64,000 nucleotides of DNA. Origin: Halomonas chromatireducens (lineage in GTDB: Bacteria; Pseudomonadota; Gammaproteobacteria; Pseudomonadales; Halomonadaceae). The stretch lies in contig NZ_CP014226.1 in the NCBI RefSeq assembly GCF_001545155.1, positions 719,926 to 783,925 of the forward strand, read 5' to 3'. Every line of letters starts with the position of its first letter. Positions within the stretch are counted from its first letter, which is position 1. Below are positions 47,775 through 57,104 of this stretch, in pieces. The notes under the pieces were generated by a model. That model was given only the letters and a program-made list of their open reading frames with translations, searched no databases and was not told the DNA's origin. Both the position numbers and the translations under genes were made by a program.

Positions 47775-49562
47775 ATGAACCCCCGGCGCTACCTTCCGAT
47801 CCTGCAGTGGCTGCCTGGCTATGGCCGCGCCACCCTGGGTAGCGACCTGCTGGCGGCGGTGATTGTGACTGTCATGCTGATACCGCAGTCGCTGGCCTAT
47901 GCCATGCTGGCCGGGTTGCCGCCGGAGGTGGGTCTTTACGCCAGCATCGCGCCACTGGTGATCTATGCCGTGTTCGGCACCAGCCGCACGCTGGCAGTGG
48001 GGCCGGTAGCGGTGGTGTCACTGATGACGGCAGCGGCGGTGGGGCAGGTCGCCCCCCAGGGGACGCCGGAATATCTCGGTGCAGCCCTGGTGCTGGCGCT
48101 GATGTCGGGGTTGATCCTTACCCTGATGGGTGTGGCGAGGCTCGGCTTTCTGGCCAATTTTCTCAGCCACCCGGTGATTTCGGGGTTCATCACCGCCTCC
48201 GGATTGATCATTGCCGCCAGTCAGCTCAAGCACGTGCTGGGCGTTGAGGCGAGCGGGCATAACCTGCTGGATCTGCTGAGCAGCCTGGCCGTCAGCCTGG
48301 ACGGTGTGAATGCGCCAACCCTGGCAATTGGACTTTCCGTGCTGCTCTTCCTGTATGCCGCCAGGCGCTGGCTCAAGCCAGCCCTGCGGCGGGTGGGTGT
48401 ACCTGCGCGACCGGCGGACATGCTGGCCAAGGCCGCCCCGATCCTTGCCGTGGCCGTGACGACCCTTGCCACCTGGGGGATGGGACTGGATGCCCTGGGA
48501 GTCGCCGTGGTGGGTGAGGTGCCGGCCGGCTTGCCGCCGCTGACGCTGCCGGGCTTTGACAGCGGCCTGTGGAGCCAGCTCTTCGTGGCCGCTCTTCTGA
48601 TCAGCGTCATCGGTTTCGTGGAGTCGGTGTCGGTGGGCCAGACACTTGCCGCCAAGCGGCGGCAGCGTATCGACCCGGACCAGGAGCTGGTGGGGCTCGG
48701 CACATCCAATATTGCGGCTTCCTTTACCGGTGGCATGCCGGTCACCGGTGGTTTCGCCCGTTCGGTGGTGAACTTCGATGCTGGCGCTCAGACGCCTGCA
48801 GCAGGCGCCTTTACGGCATTGGGAATAGCCGGCGCAGCGCTGTTGCTGACGCCGCTGATCGCTTATCTGCCCATTGCCACCCTGGCGGCCACCATCATCG
48901 TGGCGGTCTTGTCACTGGTGGACCTTTCCGCCATCAGACGTACCTGGGCGTACTCCCGCTGCGATGCCATGGCCATGCTCGTCACCATCGGCGTGACGCT
49001 CGGCGTTGGTGTGGAGTCCGGTATTCTGGCCGGCGTGGGGTTTTCGCTGGCCCTGCACCTCTATTATACCAGCCGCCCACATAGCGCCGTGGTGGGTCGT
49101 GTTCCAGGTACCGAACATTTTCGCAACGTGGAGCGGCATCAAGTGGAAACTGACCCGCAGCTGGCCATCCTGAGAGTCGATGAGAGTCTCTATTTCGCCA
49201 ATTCGCGCTACCTCGAGGATACGGTCATGGAACTTGCGGCGCGCCAGCCGGGGCTGCGCCACATCGTACTTGCCTGCCAGGCGGTGAATGTCATCGACGC
49301 CTCGGCCCTGGAAAGCCTGGAGGTGATCAATGCCCGCCTGCGCGATGCCCAAGTCAAGCTGCACCTGGCGGAGGTCAAGGGGCCGGTCATGGACCGGCTG
49401 GAAAAGACCCAGTTCTGCCGCGATATGACCGGTCAGGTGTTCCTCAGCACTTTTGATGCCTGGCGCTCGTTGTGCGGTGAAACACATGCCCTGGGGCGCC
49501 CTTGCGGTGTTACCGATCCGGTGTCTCCGGGGACAACGGCTGTTGAAGATCGACTGTCATAA
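47775..49562 (+). CDS. SulP family anion permease with STAS domain
   Basis: 595 residues. About 12-14 TM segments (GYGRATLGSDLLAAVIVTVML, LAYAMLAGLPPEVGLYAS are SulP hallmarks) and a C-terminal STAS domain (about 455-560; CQAVNVIDASALESL). Likely sulfate/sulfite or bicarbonate transport; the surrounding sulfur genes favour a sulfur oxyanion. It starts 3 bases after the DUF442 stop. Confidence 0.92.
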   Translation: MNPRRYLPILQWLPGYGRATLGSDLLAAVIVTVMLIPQSLAYAMLAGLPPEVGLYASIAPLVIYAVFGTSRTLAVGPVAVVSLMTAAAVGQVAPQGTPEYLGAALVLALMSGLILTLMGVARLGFLANFLSHPVISGFITASGLIIAASQLKHVLGVEASGHNLLDLLSSLAVSLDGVNAPTLAIGLSVLLFLYAARRWLKPALRRVGVPARPADMLAKAAPILAVAVTTLATWGMGLDALGVAVVGEVPAGLPPLTLPGFDSGLWSQLFVAALLISVIGFVESVSVGQTLAAKRRQRIDPDQELVGLGTSNIAASFTGGMPVTGGFARSVVNFDAGAQTPAAGAFTALGIAGAALLLTPLIAYLPIATLAATIIVAVLSLVDLSAIRRTWAYSRCDAMAMLVTIGVTLGVGVESGILAGVGFSLALHLYYTSRPHSAVVGRVPGTEHFRNVERHQVETDPQLAILRVDESLYFANSRYLEDTVMELAARQPGLRHIVLACQAVNVIDASALESLEVINARLRDAQVKLHLAEVKGPVMDRLEKTQFCRDMTGQVFLSTFDAWRSLCGETHALGRPCGVTDPVSPGTTAVEDRLS

Positions 49563-49573
49563 AGGAGGTTAAC

Positions 49574-50035
49574 GTGGACTGGATAGCGAGCCTGCAGGGG
49601 CTGGTAGGTGGCGTAATGATTGGTCTCTCGGCCGTATGGCTGATGGCAACGCTTGGCCGCATCGCCGGCATCAGCGGAATTGTCGGCAGCCTGGTGACGA
49701 CCCTGCCCAAGGGCGACAGCGCCTGGCGCGTGGCCTTCATGATGGGCCTGGTCAGCGGCCCGCTGCTGCTAATGCTGCTGGGCGGCGGCCTGGGTAACGT
49801 GGCCGATGCGCCTGGCGTAGTGGTCGGCCAGCCTGCCGGTGGGGTGGGTCTGATGCTAATAGCAGGCCTTCTCGTCGGCGTGGGGACCGGTCTGGGCAGT
49901 GGCTGCACCAGCGGGCACGGTGTCTGCGGGCTGGCACGGCTGTCGCCACGTTCCCTGGTGGCCACGGTGACCTTCCTGGCATGCGCCATCGTTACCGTCT
50001 ATATCGTGCGGCACGTGATCGGAGGTGGTGCATGA
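49574..50035 (+). CDS. YeeE/YedE family membrane protein (PmpA-like)
   Basis: 153 residues, four hydrophobic segments, with GVGTGLGSGCTSGHGVCGLARLS, the YeeE/YedE signature containing conserved Cys residues. Family members import thiosulfate or sulfur. The GTG start follows AAAGGAGG. Overlaps its partner gene by ATGA. Confidence 0.9.
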   Translation: MDWIASLQGLVGGVMIGLSAVWLMATLGRIAGISGIVGSLVTTLPKGDSAWRVAFMMGLVSGPLLLMLLGGGLGNVADAPGVVVGQPAGGVGLMLIAGLLVGVGTGLGSGCTSGHGVCGLARLSPRSLVATVTFLACAIVTVYIVRHVIGGGA

Positions 50036-50445
50036 AGACGCTGATGGGTTATATCTCCGGGTTGCTGTTCGGGCTGGGACTGGCGCTCGCCGGCATGACT
50101 GACCCCGCGCGGGTGCTCGGTTTTCTCGATATTTTCGGCGCCTGGGACCCGACGCTGATGTTCGTACTCGGCGGCGCCGTGGTGACCACCTTCATTGGCT
50201 ACCGGTTCGTTTTCCGCCAGGAACAGCCGCTGATTGGCGAGACCTTCCAACTGCCTACTCGTCAAGATTTCGATGCCCGGCTGATTGGTGGTTCGGCCCT
50301 GTTCGGGATAGGCTGGGGGCTTTCAGGCTACTGTCCCGGGCCGGCCATTGCGTCAATCGCTGGGCTGACTGCCCCCCTGTTTGCCATGCTGGTCGCCATG
50401 GTTACCGGTTGGTTTCTCGCCCGGGCTATACCTGCCAGGAGCTGA
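50032..50445 (+). CDS. YeeE/YedE family membrane protein (PmpB-like)
   Basis: 137 residues; FGLGLALAGMTDPARVLGFLD and GIGWGLSGYCPGPAI with the conserved Cys identify the partner YeeE/YedE half. The pair together equals one full YeeE-like transporter. It ends the sulfur operon, followed by a terminator. Confidence 0.9.
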   Translation: MKTLMGYISGLLFGLGLALAGMTDPARVLGFLDIFGAWDPTLMFVLGGAVVTTFIGYRFVFRQEQPLIGETFQLPTRQDFDARLIGGSALFGIGWGLSGYCPGPAIASIAGLTAPLFAMLVAMVTGWFLARAIPARS

Positions 50446-50477
50446 TCCCTGCCACTGTTACTCGTTGACACGCTTCT

Positions 50478-50508
50478 GCCCCTGCCGTCCTTGCGGCAGG
50501 GGCGTTTT
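50478..50508 (+). terminator. Rho-independent terminator of the sulfur operon
   Basis: GCCCCTGCCG (50478-50487) and CGGCAGGGGC (50494-50503) with a six-base loop and a GTTTTC tail. Confidence 0.9.
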
Positions 50509-50522
50509 CTGTACGACGCGAC

Positions 50523-51278
50523 TCAGGGTGCCGTGCCCCCCATCATCTCGAGCAGCCGTGCTTCCTCCGGCATGCCATCCACCCGCTGAAGGCGATCTTC
50601 ATGTCGGAAGACGGTGGTTGGCGTGGCGTATAGGCCCAGCTCGTCGAAAAGCTGGTTGTTGCGATACACCTGGTCTTCTATGTCGCGTGGCTGGGCAGAG
50701 GGGCCAATATCATCGCCGCTACTGTGGTCATGCAGAGCGGCCTCTGGGTCTTCGGCGCCCAGAAGGGCAGCTGCCTTGGCAGGACTGTTCTGACTGAGGA
50801 TGCCCACCATGATATGGCGCAATTGAACTTCCCCGGCCTCGACCCAGGGGCGAACTTGCTCCCAGAACTGCCGGCAATAGGGGCAGTTGGGGTCGGTGAA
50901 GGTATATAGCACACGGGGAGCATCCGGCTGGCCGTCCTGAATCCAGTGGCTCTGTTCCAATTGTTGCCATACCTCGCCCTCCTGGGGCGCCCGCACCAGT
51001 TCATCGAGAGGGGCCTCAGAGAGATCGTTGCCCTCGGCATCGATCATGGTGCCGACGATGGCATGATTGCCATCGGAAGTGACAAAGACGGTCATCTCAC
51101 GTCCCTGATGGCTGGCTGCGTAGCCGGTAAGCCCGCTGGGGGCTTCGAATTCACCGTGCACCTCAAGCCCCTGCTCGGTCAATGCACGAACCGGGCCCGG
51201 CCAGTCGCCGGCATAGGCCATCTGGGCTGTGGCAATAGCTGTCAGGCTGGTAGCGAGCAGTGAGAGTCGAAAAGCCAT
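50523..51278 (-). CDS. dsbG: Thiol:disulfide interchange protein DsbG
   Basis: 251 residues, periplasmic. Signal peptide (SLLATSLTAIATAQMAYA), an N-terminal dimerisation domain, and a thioredoxin domain with CPYC (Cys132, Cys135) in TFTDPNCPYCRQFW plus the cis-Pro loop YATPTTVF. DsbG keeps single Cys residues reduced and rescues sulfenic acids. It lies 45 bases downstream of the TlpA-like fusion on the same strand, making a redox operon convergent with the sulfur cluster. Confidence 0.88.
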   Translation of the reverse strand: MAFRLSLLATSLTAIATAQMAYAGDWPGPVRALTEQGLEVHGEFEAPSGLTGYAASHQGREMTVFVTSDGNHAIVGTMIDAEGNDLSEAPLDELVRAPQEGEVWQQLEQSHWIQDGQPDAPRVLYTFTDPNCPYCRQFWEQVRPWVEAGEVQLRHIMVGILSQNSPAKAAALLGAEDPEAALHDHSSGDDIGPSAQPRDIEDQVYRNNQLFDELGLYATPTTVFRHEDRLQRVDGMPEEARLLEMMGGTAP

Positions 51279-51323
51279 GTCGATTCCTTGAAATGGGTAG
51301 GGAAGTGCATGTTGTAAGTGGCG

Positions 51324-52145
51324 TCAGCGCAGGCGCTCGAGGCCGCTGTGCAAGGTGGCTCGCGACAGTTCCCCAAAGTGCGTATTGCTCAGGCGGCCAT
51401 CGGCGTCGTAGAAAAGCGTCGTAGGCATGGCCATTGACCCGGTAACCTCGCCAAGTGCATTGGTCGAATCGAGCAGCACATTGTCCAGTTCAAGAGAGTG
51501 CTCCGTGAGGAATCGGTTCACATGCTGGGCGCTTTCTCCCTGATTGACGAAGACAAAGGTGATGTCGTCGATTTCCTTCTGGGCCTGCTCGAAGACTGGC
51601 ATTTCGCGGATACAGGGCGGGCACCAAGTGGCCCATAGGTTCACCACCATCGGCTGACCCTCTGCTGCTGCCAGCGACGGCAGTTCAGTAGGGTTGCCCC
51701 CGAGGGTGGCCAGGGACGTGTCCGGAATCGGTCTGGCGCTTCCCTCCAGCAAGACCAGGGGGCCGGCGATGAGGCCCCAGGTAAGGGCGCCGGTTAGCAG
51801 GGCGCCGGCCAGGGGCACCCGTTGGGCAGGAAGTCGCCACATCAGCCAGAGAGCATAGGCCAGTCCCACCACCAGACCGCCGATTGGGTCGAAACCGCCG
51901 TCACGAATATCCAGTATCGACATCATGTCGTCGTAGCTGCTCCAGTAGCGGGCCACGAACAGCAGTCGAGCCCCAGCCAGGCTGAGAAGAAGCAGGGTGA
52001 AAAGTGTATCGGCCACCGGGGTGCGATGGCGTCGTCCGATCAGGGTTCCGGCCAGCAAGGCCATCCCGAAGGCTACCATGATCAGCACCTGGCCCAGTGA
52101 GAATCCCAATGGACCCAGGGCGATGCTCTGTTGCAGGGCGTTCAT
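51324..52145 (-). CDS. Lgt-like membrane domain fused to a TlpA/ResA thioredoxin
   Basis: 273 residues. The N-terminal 130 contain four hydrophobic segments and RDGGFDPIGGLVVG, which aligns with the [15 protein letters not shown] region of true Lgt but lacks its His. The C-terminal domain is TlpA-like with WATWCPPC (171-178) and the cis-Pro AMPTTLFYD. It is probably a membrane-anchored periplasmic thiol reductase that supplies DsbG with electrons; the membrane half may be structural or relay electrons. Similar fusions exist next to dsbG in Pseudomonas. Confidence 0.85.
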   Translation of the reverse strand: MNALQQSIALGPLGFSLGQVLIMVAFGMALLAGTLIGRRHRTPVADTLFTLLLLSLAGARLLFVARYWSSYDDMMSILDIRDGGFDPIGGLVVGLAYALWLMWRLPAQRVPLAGALLTGALTWGLIAGPLVLLEGSARPIPDTSLATLGGNPTELPSLAAAEGQPMVVNLWATWCPPCIREMPVFEQAQKEIDDITFVFVNQGESAQHVNRFLTEHSLELDNVLLDSTNALGEVTGSMAMPTTLFYDADGRLSNTHFGELSRATLHSGLERLR

Positions 52146-52333
52146 GCAGCGCAGTTCTCCTATGTCGAGCCATCCGTCGCAATGGACTCGCCAGTGTGTC
52201 AGCTATTGATGACTGCCGGTTCACGCCGGACTGTGTCGAGTTGACGCAGCCTGGCTCCGAAGCGGGTAACGGAATAGTATGCTGCTCGCTTCCCCTCTGT
52301 CGCATGGCATAACGATACAACAAGGAGCCCCGC

Positions 52334-52813
52334 ATGATGTTGCCCCGCACTCTTCTACTCGCTACCGGCCTTTCTCTGGTGTCGCTCACTGCGCTAGCCG
52401 ATGCGCTCAATATCGAAGATGCCCAGGTGCGCGCCGTGCCGCCGGGCTCGGAAACATCGGCAGCTTTCATGACGCTTCATAATACCAGCGACACGGATAT
52501 CGCCCTGGTGGATACCAGCTCGCCCACCGCCGAGGTGATGGAGTTGCATAATCACGAAGATGTCGATGGCGTGATGCAGATGCGCAAGGTGTCGCGCATC
52601 ATCGTCCCCGCCGGTGAAACGGTGGCGCTTGCACCAGGCGGTCTGCACATGATGTTGATCAAGCTTACCTCACCCCTTGTCGAAGGGGAGCCGGTCGAGC
52701 TGACGCTTACTTTTGACAACGGCGAGAGCCAGGTGGTCGAGGCGCCGGTCAGCCGCATCAACCTGGATGCCGAGGATCATGGGCATGATCACGGTCACGG
52801 CCACAAGCATTGA
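52334..52813 (+). CDS. PCu(A)C copper chaperone
   Basis: 159 residues with a signal peptide (LLLATGLSLVSLTALA). The copper motif HX10MX21HXM is exact: His72, Met83, His105, Met107. A His-rich tail (HGHDHGHGHKH) adds a further metal site. It delivers Cu(I) in the periplasm, typically to cytochrome oxidase. It diverges from the TlpA/DsbG pair, which fits cooperation in Cu-thiol chemistry. Confidence 0.93.
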   Translation: MMLPRTLLLATGLSLVSLTALADALNIEDAQVRAVPPGSETSAAFMTLHNTSDTDIALVDTSSPTAEVMELHNHEDVDGVMQMRKVSRIIVPAGETVALAPGGLHMMLIKLTSPLVEGEPVELTLTFDNGESQVVEAPVSRINLDAEDHGHDHGHGHKH

Positions 52814-52951
52814 TCGGAGGTGCTCGTTCTACCGCTTCCCCGCATTTGGTGTCGAAGCTGGGCGACCAGCGGGCCAGAGGTTACAATACTGCACTATTGA
52901 ACCATGAGCGGCCTGCAGTCGGTCGCCCCGCTTCGCATTCGGATCGATACC

Positions 52952-53443
52952 ATGCATTGCCCTTTTTGTGGCGCCAATGATACCCGTGTGACCGACTCCC
53001 GCCTGGTGGCTGAGGGCGACCAGGTGCGTCGCCGCCGCCAGTGCACGGCCTGTGGTGAGCGTTTTACCACCTATGAGACCGCCGAGCTGGTGATGCCCAG
53101 GGTGGTCAAGGCCGATGGCTCTCGCGAAACCTTCAACGAGCAGAAACTGCGTGCTGGAATGCTGCGGGCCTTGGAGAAGCGACCGGTCAGCGCCGAGTCC
53201 ATCGAGGCCGCCGTGGAGCGGATTCGCCAGCGGCTGCGTGCCAGTGGCGAGCGCGAGATCCAGGCGCGGGACATCGGCGAGGCGGTGATGCAGGCGCTCA
53301 AGCGACTCGATCAGGTTGCCTTCATTCGTTTCGCGTCGGTCTACCGTCGCTTTCAGGATATCGACGAGTTTCGCGCCGAGATCGACCGCCTGTCGCGGGA
53401 GCCGGGATTCCCGCCGGGAACGGCTGACGACGGCGAGCGCTGA
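52952..53443 (+). CDS. nrdR: Transcriptional repressor NrdR
   Basis: 163 residues. A zinc ribbon (Cys3, Cys6, Cys31, Cys34) is followed by an ATP-cone domain ([31 protein letters not shown]). It represses ribonucleotide reductase genes according to ATP/dATP. The start is placed at MHCPFCG, the family N-terminus; the upstream 16 codons are unsupported. It is first in the ribD-ribBA-ribH-nusB-thiL-pgpA block. Confidence 0.95.
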   Translation: MHCPFCGANDTRVTDSRLVAEGDQVRRRRQCTACGERFTTYETAELVMPRVVKADGSRETFNEQKLRAGMLRALEKRPVSAESIEAAVERIRQRLRASGEREIQARDIGEAVMQALKRLDQVAFIRFASVYRRFQDIDEFRAEIDRLSREPGFPPGTADDGER

Positions 53444-53475
53444 ATCCCGCCTTACCCTTTCTGCCAGGGAGTGAT

Positions 53476-54612
53476 ATGGCCAAGCCTACTGCCGCCGCCT
53501 GGATGGCTCGGGCGCTTCAATTGGCCCGCCGTGGTCTCTACACCACCGACCCCAACCCCCGCGTGGGCTGTGTTCTGGTCAAGGGCAATCGGCTGGTAGG
53601 AGAGGGCTGGCACGAGCGTGCCGGCGAACCCCATGCCGAAGTGCATGCCTTGCGGATGGCTGGTGAAGCAGCCCGCCGCGCGACAGCCTATGTGACCCTG
53701 GAGCCCTGCTCCCACCATGGGCGTACCGGCCCCTGTGCCGTCGCACTGATCGACGCCGGGGTGAAGCGGGTGGTGGTGGCCATGGGCGACCCCAATCCGG
53801 AGGTGGCCGGCCGAGGCATCACCATGCTGCGCGAGGCGGGAATCGAGGTGGATGTCGGCCTGCTCGAGGAAGAGGCTAGAGCGATCAATCCTGGTTTCCT
53901 GTCGCGAATGAGTCGCCATCGCCCCTATGTGCGATTGAAGATGGCGATGAGCCTGGATGGGCGCACGGCGATGGAGTCCGGCGAATCCCAATGGATTACC
54001 GGCCCCCATGCCCGTTCGGAAGTCCAGCGGTTGCGTGCGCGATCCAGTGCTGTGCTGACCGGCGTTGATTCGGTCATCTTCGATAATTCTCGCCTGACCG
54101 TGAGGGCAAGCCAACTTGGCCTGGAGGATGCTGATGCCATCGCCAGACGCCAGCCACTGCGGGTCGTGGTGGATACACACCTTCGTCTGCCCCAGGCCGC
54201 GGCCTGCCTGCGTGAATCCGGGCGCACTCTGGTGGCAACGGTCATGGGTTACGATGTCGATCGGCGTGCCCGGCTGGAGTCAGCCGGTGCCGAAATACTG
54301 GTATTGCCGGCTGGCGAGGGTGGCCGTGTCGATCTTGCCGCCTTGCTGGGCTATCTGGCGGAGCAAGAGCTGGTCAACGAGGTGCTGCTGGAAACCGGGG
54401 CCACACTTGCTGGCGCCATGCTCGACGCGAATCTGGTGGATGAGATGCAGCTGTTCGTGGCGCCGACCCTGCTGGGCGGTGAGGCGCGGCCGCTGTTCGC
54501 CTTGCCGGGACTGACGCGTATGGCCCAGCAGCGCCCGTTGGATATCATCGATATCCGTGCTGTCGGTCGCGACTGGCGTATTACCGCTCGACCCGCGCGG
54601 CTTCAGGGCTGA
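53476..54612 (+). CDS. ribD: Riboflavin biosynthesis protein RibD
   Basis: 378 residues, bifunctional. The N-terminal deaminase has HAE (His53-Glu55), Cys78 and Cys87 (LEPCSHHGRTGPC); the C-terminal reductase starts near 155 (RLKMAMSLDGRTAM). It converts diamino-hydroxyphosphoribosyl-aminopyrimidine to the amino-ribitylamino-uracil phosphate. nrdR lies 32 bases upstream. The next gene is ribBA rather than the expected riboflavin synthase. Confidence 0.95.
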   Translation: MAKPTAAAWMARALQLARRGLYTTDPNPRVGCVLVKGNRLVGEGWHERAGEPHAEVHALRMAGEAARRATAYVTLEPCSHHGRTGPCAVALIDAGVKRVVVAMGDPNPEVAGRGITMLREAGIEVDVGLLEEEARAINPGFLSRMSRHRPYVRLKMAMSLDGRTAMESGESQWITGPHARSEVQRLRARSSAVLTGVDSVIFDNSRLTVRASQLGLEDADAIARRQPLRVVVDTHLRLPQAAACLRESGRTLVATVMGYDVDRRARLESAGAEILVLPAGEGGRVDLAALLGYLAEQELVNEVLLETGATLAGAMLDANLVDEMQLFVAPTLLGGEARPLFALPGLTRMAQQRPLDIIDIRAVGRDWRITARPARLQG

Positions 54613-54657
54613 ATTCATCAGGGCGCCGGGAACAGCTCGCTCGCTACAGGGGCTAGC

Positions 54658-54748
54658 GCCGCGCCAAGGTGCCACTACTGGCGCCCGACGCCGCGCCAAG
54701 GTTGCTCACTACTGGCGCCCGACGCCGCGCCAAGGTACCCTGACGCCC
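54658..54748 (+). repeat. Tandem repeat in the ribD-ribBA gap
   Basis: Two and a half direct units of 32-34 bases: 54658-54689, 54690-54723 and a partial third at 54724-54748. Each begins GCCGCGCCAAGGT and the first two end ACTACTGGCGCCCGAC. The 243-base gap has no gene and no FMN riboswitch hallmark sequence. The position is where ribE (riboflavin synthase) is usually found. Confidence 0.8.
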
Positions 54749-54855
54749 ATTCGAGGCGGGGCGTAGAACTTTAGTAATGGATGTTAGTCACGGACGTTGC
54801 TCACGCCACGGTCGAAGTGCCACAACGCCTTTTTGCTGAATCAATCGGAGATTCC

Positions 54856-56013
54856 ATGGTGCAATCTTCCCGCGGGGGCCTCGCTTCCATCGAAGACCTG
54901 ATCGAGGACATTCGTCAGGGCAAGATGGTGATCCTCATGGATGATGAGGATCGTGAGAACGAGGGCGACATCATCATGGCCGCCGAGAAGGTCGGGGCCG
55001 AGCACATCAATTTCATGGCACGCCATGCCCGGGGCCTGATCTGCATGCCCATGACGCGAGAGCGCTGCGAGCGACTAAAGCTGCCGCTGATGGTGAGCGA
55101 CAACGGTTCCGGCTTTGGCACCAAGTTCACTCTCTCCATCGAAGCGGCGGAGGGGGTGACCACAGGCATCTCGGCCGCGGACAGGGCGCGTACCGTACAG
55201 GCGGCAGCGGCCCGTAATGCCCGGGCCGAGGATATCGTTCAGCCCGGCCACATCTTTCCGCTGATGGCCGAGCCCGGCGGCGTGCTGCGGCGTGCCGGAC
55301 ATACCGAGGCGGCATGCGACCTGGCGGCATTGGCAGGTTGTGACCCCAGCGGTGTGATCTGCGAAGTCATGAACGACGATGGCAGCATGGCCCGGCGGCC
55401 CGAGCTCGAGCGTTTTGCTGCCGAGCATGACTTGAAGATGGGCACCATCGCCGACCTGATCCACTATCGCATTCATAATGAGCAGACGGTGGAGCCGGTG
55501 GAGTCGACTCCGGTCAACACGGCCGCAGGAGAAATGACGCTGCATGTCTTCCGCGATCGAATTCAAGGTGCGCACCACGTGGCGCTGGTCAAGGGGACGC
55601 CGACCCCCGATTCGCTGACTACGGTGCGAGTGCATCTGGCCGATACCATGCGGGATCTGCTTGGCCTGCAGAAGGGTGAAGGCAAGAACTGGACCACCCA
55701 CAGTGCACTGGATGAGGTGGCCCGCGTCGACCAGGGTGTCTTCGTCCTGCTCGATGATGGGCGTCCGCATCAGGACTTCCGTGATCAGCTGGAGGTTTTT
55801 CTGGAGCGTCGCCGCCTGCCTCGTACCAGCGACTCGGACGGTGCCGGCAACTACCTGACCATTGGCACGGGTTCGCAAATCTTGCGCCATCTTGGTGTGG
55901 GCAGGATGCGTCTGCTCAGCTCACCCTGGAAGTTCTCGGCGCTGTCGGGCTTCGACCTCGAAGTTGTCGAACTGATTGCGCCGGGCGACATCGAGGCTCC
56001 CATCGAGAACTGA
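54856..56013 (+). CDS. ribB: 3,4-dihydroxy-2-butanone 4-phosphate synthase with degenerate GTP cyclohydrolase II-like domain
   Basis: 385 residues. The RibB domain (1-205) is intact: [24 protein letters not shown] and [10 protein letters not shown]. The C-terminal RibA-like domain (210-380) lacks the zinc-binding cysteines of true GTP cyclohydrolase II: where CLTGDVFGSLRCDC is expected it reads [11 protein letters not shown]. So only the RibB activity is predicted; the C-terminus is the so-called RibBX remnant, which keeps the fold ([18 protein letters not shown]). GGAGA precedes the ATG. Confidence 0.9.
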   Translation: MVQSSRGGLASIEDLIEDIRQGKMVILMDDEDRENEGDIIMAAEKVGAEHINFMARHARGLICMPMTRERCERLKLPLMVSDNGSGFGTKFTLSIEAAEGVTTGISAADRARTVQAAAARNARAEDIVQPGHIFPLMAEPGGVLRRAGHTEAACDLAALAGCDPSGVICEVMNDDGSMARRPELERFAAEHDLKMGTIADLIHYRIHNEQTVEPVESTPVNTAAGEMTLHVFRDRIQGAHHVALVKGTPTPDSLTTVRVHLADTMRDLLGLQKGEGKNWTTHSALDEVARVDQGVFVLLDDGRPHQDFRDQLEVFLERRRLPRTSDSDGAGNYLTIGTGSQILRHLGVGRMRLLSSPWKFSALSGFDLEVVELIAPGDIEAPIEN

Positions 56014-56100
56014 GACGGTCGCCGTCTGGCGCTATGATGAAAGCTGGCGCACCCTGGGGTGCGCCTGTTAATTCAGCAGGACTATTTTCAGGAATTAGCG

Positions 56101-56595
56101 ATGCATACCTTGTCTCAATTGGAAGGCAACTTCGTCGATGTCGACGGCCGCTACGTGATCGTGGTGGGGCGCTTCAATCATCATGTGGTCGACAGCCTGG
56201 TGGAGGGTGCCGTGGATATCCTGATGCGCCATGGCGTGGATGCCGACCATATCGATATCGTTAATGTGCCCGGTGCCTGGGAGCTACCGCTGGCGGTCAA
56301 GCGGGCCCTGCAGGTAGCCAAGCCGGATGCGGTGATCGCGCTGGGCGCTGTGATACGTGGCGGTACACCGCACTTCGAATATGTGGCGGGGGGCTGCAAT
56401 TCGGCACTCGGCAGCCTGCAGTTGGAGTTCGACACGCCCATCTCCAACGGTGTGCTGACCGTGAACTCCATCGAGCAGGCCATCGAGCGCTCCGGTACCA
56501 AGGCTGGCAACAAGGGTGCCGAGGCCGCCATGGCCGCCATGGAGATGGTGTCGTTGCTGCGGGGCTTCGGTGATGCCGGAGAGAGTCATGAGTGA
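56101..56595 (+). CDS. ribH: 6,7-dimethyl-8-ribityllumazine synthase
   Basis: 164 residues. [33 protein letters not shown] and [17 protein letters not shown] are lumazine synthase landmarks. Makes the riboflavin precursor from the RibD/RibB products and forms 60-mer or smaller shells. AGGA lies eight bases before the ATG; the next gene nusB overlaps its end by 8 bases. Confidence 0.95.
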   Translation: MHTLSQLEGNFVDVDGRYVIVVGRFNHHVVDSLVEGAVDILMRHGVDADHIDIVNVPGAWELPLAVKRALQVAKPDAVIALGAVIRGGTPHFEYVAGGCNSALGSLQLEFDTPISNGVLTVNSIEQAIERSGTKAGNKGAEAAMAAMEMVSLLRGFGDAGESHE

Positions 56596-57094
56596 ACCGC
56601 GTTCCAAGCGCCCCCCTTCGACGGGGCAGCAGAAGAGGCGCGCCGCCCGGGAGCTGGCCGTCCAGGGCCTCTACCAGTGGCACATGACCGGCAAGTCGAT
56701 CTCGGCAGTTGAAGCGGAGTTCCGCAGCCAGCTGCCCGACGAGGACATGGAGGATCATGAAAACTGGGCCAAGGTCATGGAGATCGCCGACCTGGCACTT
56801 TTTCACGACCTGCTGCACAACGTGGCTCGCTATCGCGGCGACCTGGATGCCGCCATCGGACCCTTGCTCGACCGGCGTATCGAGGAGCGGGATCCCATCG
56901 AATTGACCATTCTGAGGCTCGGTGCATACGAGCTGTCGCATCGGCCGGATGTCCCCTACCGGGCGGTGATCAACGAGGGGGTCGAATTGGCCAAGTCCTT
57001 CGGCGCCACCGACGGTCACAAGTACGTCAACGGCATTCTCGACAAACTGGCCTCGCGGTTGCGCAGCGCCGAGGTCAGCGCGCGTCGTCGCTGA
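56588..57094 (+). CDS. nusB: Transcription antitermination factor NusB
   Basis: 168 residues; [20 protein letters not shown] at the N-terminus and [33 protein letters not shown] at the C-terminus are diagnostic. Works with NusE on boxA of rRNA transcripts. It starts inside the ribH end, indicating translational coupling. Confidence 0.96.
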   Translation: MSEPRSKRPPSTGQQKRRAARELAVQGLYQWHMTGKSISAVEAEFRSQLPDEDMEDHENWAKVMEIADLALFHDLLHNVARYRGDLDAAIGPLLDRRIEERDPIELTILRLGAYELSHRPDVPYRAVINEGVELAKSFGATDGHKYVNGILDKLASRLRSAEVSARRR

Positions 57095-57104
57095 AGGTGC
57101 CAAG

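Noticed and set aside
54658..54748. Short direct repeats considered as a CRISPR array
   Set aside because: Units are contiguous with no unique spacers and only two and a half copies; a simple tandem repeat.
54613..54855. FMN riboswitch upstream of ribBA
   Set aside because: The conserved RFN element core sequences are not present.
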